Source: Paracoccaceae bacterium (lineage in GTDB: Bacteria; Pseudomonadota; Alphaproteobacteria; Rhodobacterales; Rhodobacteraceae). Taken from it: a DNA stretch of 7,925 nucleotides. Under the pieces are notes generated by a model. It searched no databases. It saw only the letters and a program-made list of their open reading frames with translations, and had not been told where the DNA came from. The stretch spans positions 1-7,925 of the forward strand of contig DOIS01000188.1 in the NCBI GenBank assembly GCA_003511785.1. Direction: 5' to 3'. The position numbers and the translations under genes are program-made. Below, in pieces: positions 5,612 to 7,925 of this stretch (positions are counted from its first letter, which is position 1; every line of letters starts with the position of its first letter).

Positions 5612-6337
5612 TCAGGCCTTCTGCACCCGCGCCAGGGTCACCACCGAGACGTCTGACGCGCCGCCGGCCAGACAGGCCTCGGCACAGGCCGTGAGCGTGG
5701 CGCCGGACGTCATCACGTCATCGACGAGCAGGACGGGCCGACCGTTCAACCGCTCCGCCCGGCGCGGGTGCGGTGCGATGGTGCCGGCCAGCTCCTGGAA
5801 ACGGGCCTCGGTGCTCTTGCGCTCTTGCAGCGCGGTCCGGCGATGCCGGATCAGCAGGTCGGGACAGTGATCGTGCCCTGTCGCAGCGGCCAGCGATTTC
5901 GACAGCAGCGCCGCCTGGTTGTAGCGACGCTTGAGCAGGCGCGTCCAATGCAGCGGCACCGGCGCGATCAGGGTATCTCGTCGCAAGAGCGGTCGGGCGG
6001 CGGCGGCCAGCCACAGCCCCGCTGGGCGCGCGATCTCCTGCCGGTCGCCATGTTTCAGCGCCAGCACCAGGGCACGCCCCTTGTCGCGGTAGATCAGCGC
6101 CGCGCGCCCCGCCTGCCAGGGCCGTGACCGGGCCATGCAGTCGTCGCACTCCAGCCGGTGCCCGTCCGCAAGCCCCGGCAGCGGCACGCCGCAGCTCTCG
6201 CAAACCACACCGGCGATAAACGGTGTATCCCGCCAGCAGGGGCCGCAGAGGCCGAAATCGCTGTCCACCATTGCGCCGCAACCCAGGCAGCGCGGCGGAT
6301 ACAAAAGCGAAACGGCGGTTTGAATCCCGGCCCGCAT
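5612..6337 (-). CDS. comF: ComF family protein (phosphoribosyltransferase-like)
   Basis: This 241-residue protein has the ComF/GntX layout. The N-terminal half carries four Cys pairs that could bind zinc: C-L-G-C (17-20), C-G-P-C (31-34), C-E-S-C (46-49) and C-D-D-C (64-67). The C-terminal half is a type I phosphoribosyltransferase fold with A-P-V-P-L-H (125-130), R-R-Y-N-Q-A-A-L-L (137-145), Q-E-R-K-S-T-E-A-R (171-179) and the PRPP loop L-L-V-D-D-V-M-T-S-G-A-T (203-214). In naturally transformable bacteria ComF supports DNA uptake in the cytoplasm, but family members are widespread in bacteria not known to be competent, so the exact role here is open. The ATG at 6337 is 17 bp from the start of the divergent methyltransferase-like gene. 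It heads the minus-strand group that leads to grxC. Confidence 0.94.
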   Translation of the reverse strand: MRAGIQTAVSLLYPPRCLGCGAMVDSDFGLCGPCWRDTPFIAGVVCESCGVPLPGLADGHRLECDDCMARSRPWQAGRAALIYRDKGRALVLALKHGDRQEIARPAGLWLAAAARPLLRRDTLIAPVPLHWTRLLKRRYNQAALLSKSLAAATGHDHCPDLLIRHRRTALQERKSTEARFQELAGTIAPHPRRAERLNGRPVLLVDDVMTSGATLTACAEACLAGGASDVSVVTLARVQKA

Positions 6338-6354
6338 GGCCCTAACTAGCGCGC
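6338..6354. promoter_or_regulatory. 17-bp divergent gap between comF and the NDUFAF5-like gene
   Basis: Only 17 bp part the two start codons, so the promoters of both genes must lie largely inside each other's first codons. There is no Shine-Dalgarno before the plus-strand ATG at 6355, and an in-frame TAA at 6343 rules out an upstream start. TTGAAT at 6320-6325 stands 17 bases from TAACTA at 6343-6348, which sits where a -10 of a leaderless transcript would be. The -10 match to consensus is poor, so this is tentative. Confidence 0.3.
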
Positions 6355-7194
6355 ATGAGTGCCACGCCCCCCCTTTTCGATCGCCCCGCGCTGGCGGCCC
6401 ATCGCGCCCGCATCCGCGACGATGCCCTGTTCCTGCACCGTCTGGCGCTGGACGAGGTGCAGGATCGCTTGTCGATGGTTAACAAGGGGTTTACCGCGCC
6501 CGCCATCGTGACCCCCGCGCCGCAGATCTGGCGCGACGCCTTCCCCGGCGCGGTGCTGGCACCTGACGACGAAACGCTCGCGCTGGGCCCGGACGCGCAT
6601 GACCTGGTGATCCACGCCATGGGCTTGCACTGGGCCGGCGACCCGGTGGGGCAGTTGATCCAGTCGCGCCGCGCCCTGCGCCCTGATGGGTTCTTCCTGG
6701 GTCTTGCGCTGGGTGGGCAGACCCTGGCCGAGCTGCGCGCCGTGCTGGCGCAGGCCGAGGCCGAGGTCACCGGCGGCCTCTCCCCCCGCGTGGCGCCGAT
6801 GGCCGAGATCCGCGACATGGGCGGGCTCCTGCAACGCGCGGGCCTGACCCTTCCGGTGGCCGACAGCCATGCCGTGACGGTCGCTTACCGCGACCTCACG
6901 CACTTGATGCACGACCTGCGCGCCATGGGCGAAACCAACGCGCTCAGCGACCGTCTGCGCCGTCCGACACGCCGGGCGCTGTTCGACAGGGCCGCCGCGC
7001 TCTATGCCGAGCACTACCCAGCCGAGGGCGGCGGCATCCGCGCCACGTTCGAGACCATCTGCCTCACCGGCTGGTCGCCCGCGGACAACCAGCCCAAGCC
7101 TCTGCGCCCCGGCTCGGCGCAGGCCCGGCTGGCCGAGGCCTTGGGATCAAAAGAGATCAAACTGCCCGATTGGCCCATGCGGGAAATGCGATAG
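6355..7194 (+). CDS. NDUFAF5-like methyltransferase-fold protein with degraded SAM motif
   Basis: This 279-residue protein matches the layout of human NDUFAF5, a complex I assembly factor that hydroxylates an arginine of the NDUFS7 (NuoB-like) subunit. Shared marks are the N-terminal L-F-D-R (7-10), H-D-L-V-I-H-A-M-G-L-H-W (82-93), L-R-P-D-G-F-F-L-G (108-116), G-G-Q-T-L-A-E-L-R (120-128), G-G-L-S-P-R-V-A-P (140-148), G-G-L-L-Q-R-A-G-L (156-164), and L-M-H-D-L-R-A-M-G-E-T-N (184-195). Where methyltransferases carry the SAM-binding D-x-G-x-G-x-G there is instead an A-P-A-I-V-T-P-A-P-Q-I-W stretch (48-59), so methylation by the usual mechanism is doubtful. Databases often call such proteins SAM-dependent methyltransferase or BioC-like. 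The start at 6355 is forced by a stop four codons upstream. hemH follows after 31 bp, probably in the same transcript. Confidence 0.85.
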   Translation: MSATPPLFDRPALAAHRARIRDDALFLHRLALDEVQDRLSMVNKGFTAPAIVTPAPQIWRDAFPGAVLAPDDETLALGPDAHDLVIHAMGLHWAGDPVGQLIQSRRALRPDGFFLGLALGGQTLAELRAVLAQAEAEVTGGLSPRVAPMAEIRDMGGLLQRAGLTLPVADSHAVTVAYRDLTHLMHDLRAMGETNALSDRLRRPTRRALFDRAAALYAEHYPAEGGGIRATFETICLTGWSPADNQPKPLRPGSAQARLAEALGSKEIKLPDWPMREMR

Positions 7195-7215
7195 GTCAGG
7201 GCGGCACCAGAAGAC

Positions 7216-7220
7216 AGGAC
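7216..7220 (+). promoter_or_regulatory. Ribosome binding site of hemH
   Basis: AGGAC has its GGA core six bases before the ATG at 7226. It supports that start and reinitiation after the upstream gene, which ends at 7194. Confidence 0.55.
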
Positions 7221-7225
7221 AGACA

Positions 7226-7925
7226 ATGCCCAAACCCGCCCACGCGCCTGCGGACCATCCCTCCATCCCCACGCCCAAGGTGGGCATCCTGATCGCCAAC
7301 CTCGGCACACCCGACGCCACCGACTACTGGTCCATGCGGCGCTACCTGAACGAGTTTCTCTCGGACAAGCGGGTGATCGACTATGCCTCCTGGAAATGGC
7401 AGCCACTCCTGCAACTCATCATCCTGACCAAGCGGCCCTTTTCCTCGGGCGCGGCCTATCGCTCGATCTGGAACGAGGAGAAGAACGAAAGCCCGCTGAT
7501 GACCATCACCCGCGACCAGGTGACCAAGCTCAGGGCGCAGATGGCCGAGCGCTACGGCGATCGGGTGATGGTGGATTTCTGCATGCGCTACGGCAATCCT
7601 TCGACACAGTCCAAGGTGCGCGAGATGGTCGCGGCGGGCTGCGACAAAATCCTGTTCGCGCCGCTCTATCCGCAATATGCCGGTGCCACCATGGCCACCG
7701 CCAACGACCAGTTCTTCCGCGCGTTGATGCAGGAGAAATGGCAACCGGCCAGCCGAACCCTGCCGCCCTATTTCGACCATCCGCAGTATATTGACGCGCT
7801 AGCGCAATCCATCGAGCGCGCCTATGCCGACATGGAGAGCCGCCCCGACATCCTGGTCTGCTCCTATCACGGCGTGCCGAAACGGTATCTGATGGAGGGC
7901 GACCCCTATCACTACCAATGCGCCA
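7226..7925 (+). CDS. hemH: Ferrochelatase, N-terminal 233 residues (3' truncated by window edge)
   Basis: This is the last step of protoheme synthesis, inserting Fe2+ into protoporphyrin IX. The frame runs open to the right edge; family members are about 320-360 residues, so roughly two thirds is present. Marks seen are G-I-L-I-A-N-L-G-T-P-D (20-30), Y-L-N-E-F-L-S-D-K-R-V-I-D (40-52), N-E-S-P-L (87-91), M-R-Y-G-N-P-S (120-126), L-Y-P-Q-Y (147-151), and S-Y-H-G-V-P-K-R-Y (213-221) with the conserved catalytic His215, then G-D-P-Y-H-Y-Q-C (225-232). The N-terminal 18 residues are Pro/Ala-rich and precede the conserved core. I translated this frame by hand and found no stop or shift. It follows the NDUFAF5-like gene by 31 bp on the same strand, so the two are probably co-transcribed. 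Expected location is cytoplasmic or peripheral at the inner membrane. Confidence 0.96.
   Translation, partial: MPKPAHAPADHPSIPTPKVGILIANLGTPDATDYWSMRRYLNEFLSDKRVIDYASWKWQPLLQLIILTKRPFSSGAAYRSIWNEEKNESPLMTITRDQVTKLRAQMAERYGDRVMVDFCMRYGNPSTQSKVREMVAAGCDKILFAPLYPQYAGATMATANDQFFRALMQEKWQPASRTLPPYFDHPQYIDALAQSIERAYADMESRPDILVCSYHGVPKRYLMEGDPYHYQCA

Noticed and set aside
7196..7780. Minus-strand open frame opposite hemH
   Set aside because: It is antisense of a well-conserved ferrochelatase; the lack of stops follows from GC-rich codon use.

Overview
The window looks like ordinary chromosomal DNA from a high-GC alphaproteobacterium, most likely of the Rhodobacterales (Roseobacter/Rhodobacter group). 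This rests on my recall of protein families, not on a search. The supports are the C-G-F-C glutaredoxin, the OmpA-tailed substrate-binding protein, the UbiG of the ubiquinone pathway, the NDUFAF5-like protein with a degraded SAM site, and strong GC preference at third codon positions. I see no mobile element, phage gene, CRISPR array, tRNA or rRNA. Ten coding regions fill nearly the whole window, and no gap exceeds 100 bases.

Layout from left to right. (1) 2-505 (+) is the C-terminal part of a periplasmic substrate-binding/OmpA-domain protein, cut by the left edge. (2) On the minus strand, read from right to left, 3200 to 594 holds a prolyl iminopeptidase, a short Tat-type solute-binding protein of the peptide/nickel (family 5) type that overlaps it by 4 bp, and radC after a 46-bp gap. 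(3) ubiG (3250-4014, +) is divergent from the iminopeptidase across 49 bp, and its 3' end runs 22 bp into the end of a convergent marR-type gene. (4) On the minus strand, 6337 to 3993 holds comF, grxC (glutaredoxin 3), a Nit1-like amidase and a MarR regulator. The last three are chained by 4-bp ATGA overlaps. (5) On the plus strand, an NDUFAF5-like methyltransferase-fold protein starts only 17 bp from the divergent comF. It is followed after 31 bp by hemH (ferrochelatase), which the right edge truncates.

Functionally this is housekeeping: quinone synthesis (ubiG), heme synthesis (hemH), possible complex I maturation (NDUFAF5-like), thiol and glutathione chemistry (grxC plus a probable deaminated-glutathione amidase), peptide turnover (iminopeptidase) and two conserved genes of unclear role (radC, comF). 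I found no clearly new biological system. The points most worth a second look are the grxC-Nit1-marR chain with a hairpin over the marR ribosome binding site, the one-lobed solute-binding protein, and the methyltransferase-like protein that lacks the SAM-binding glycine motif yet sits beside hemH.
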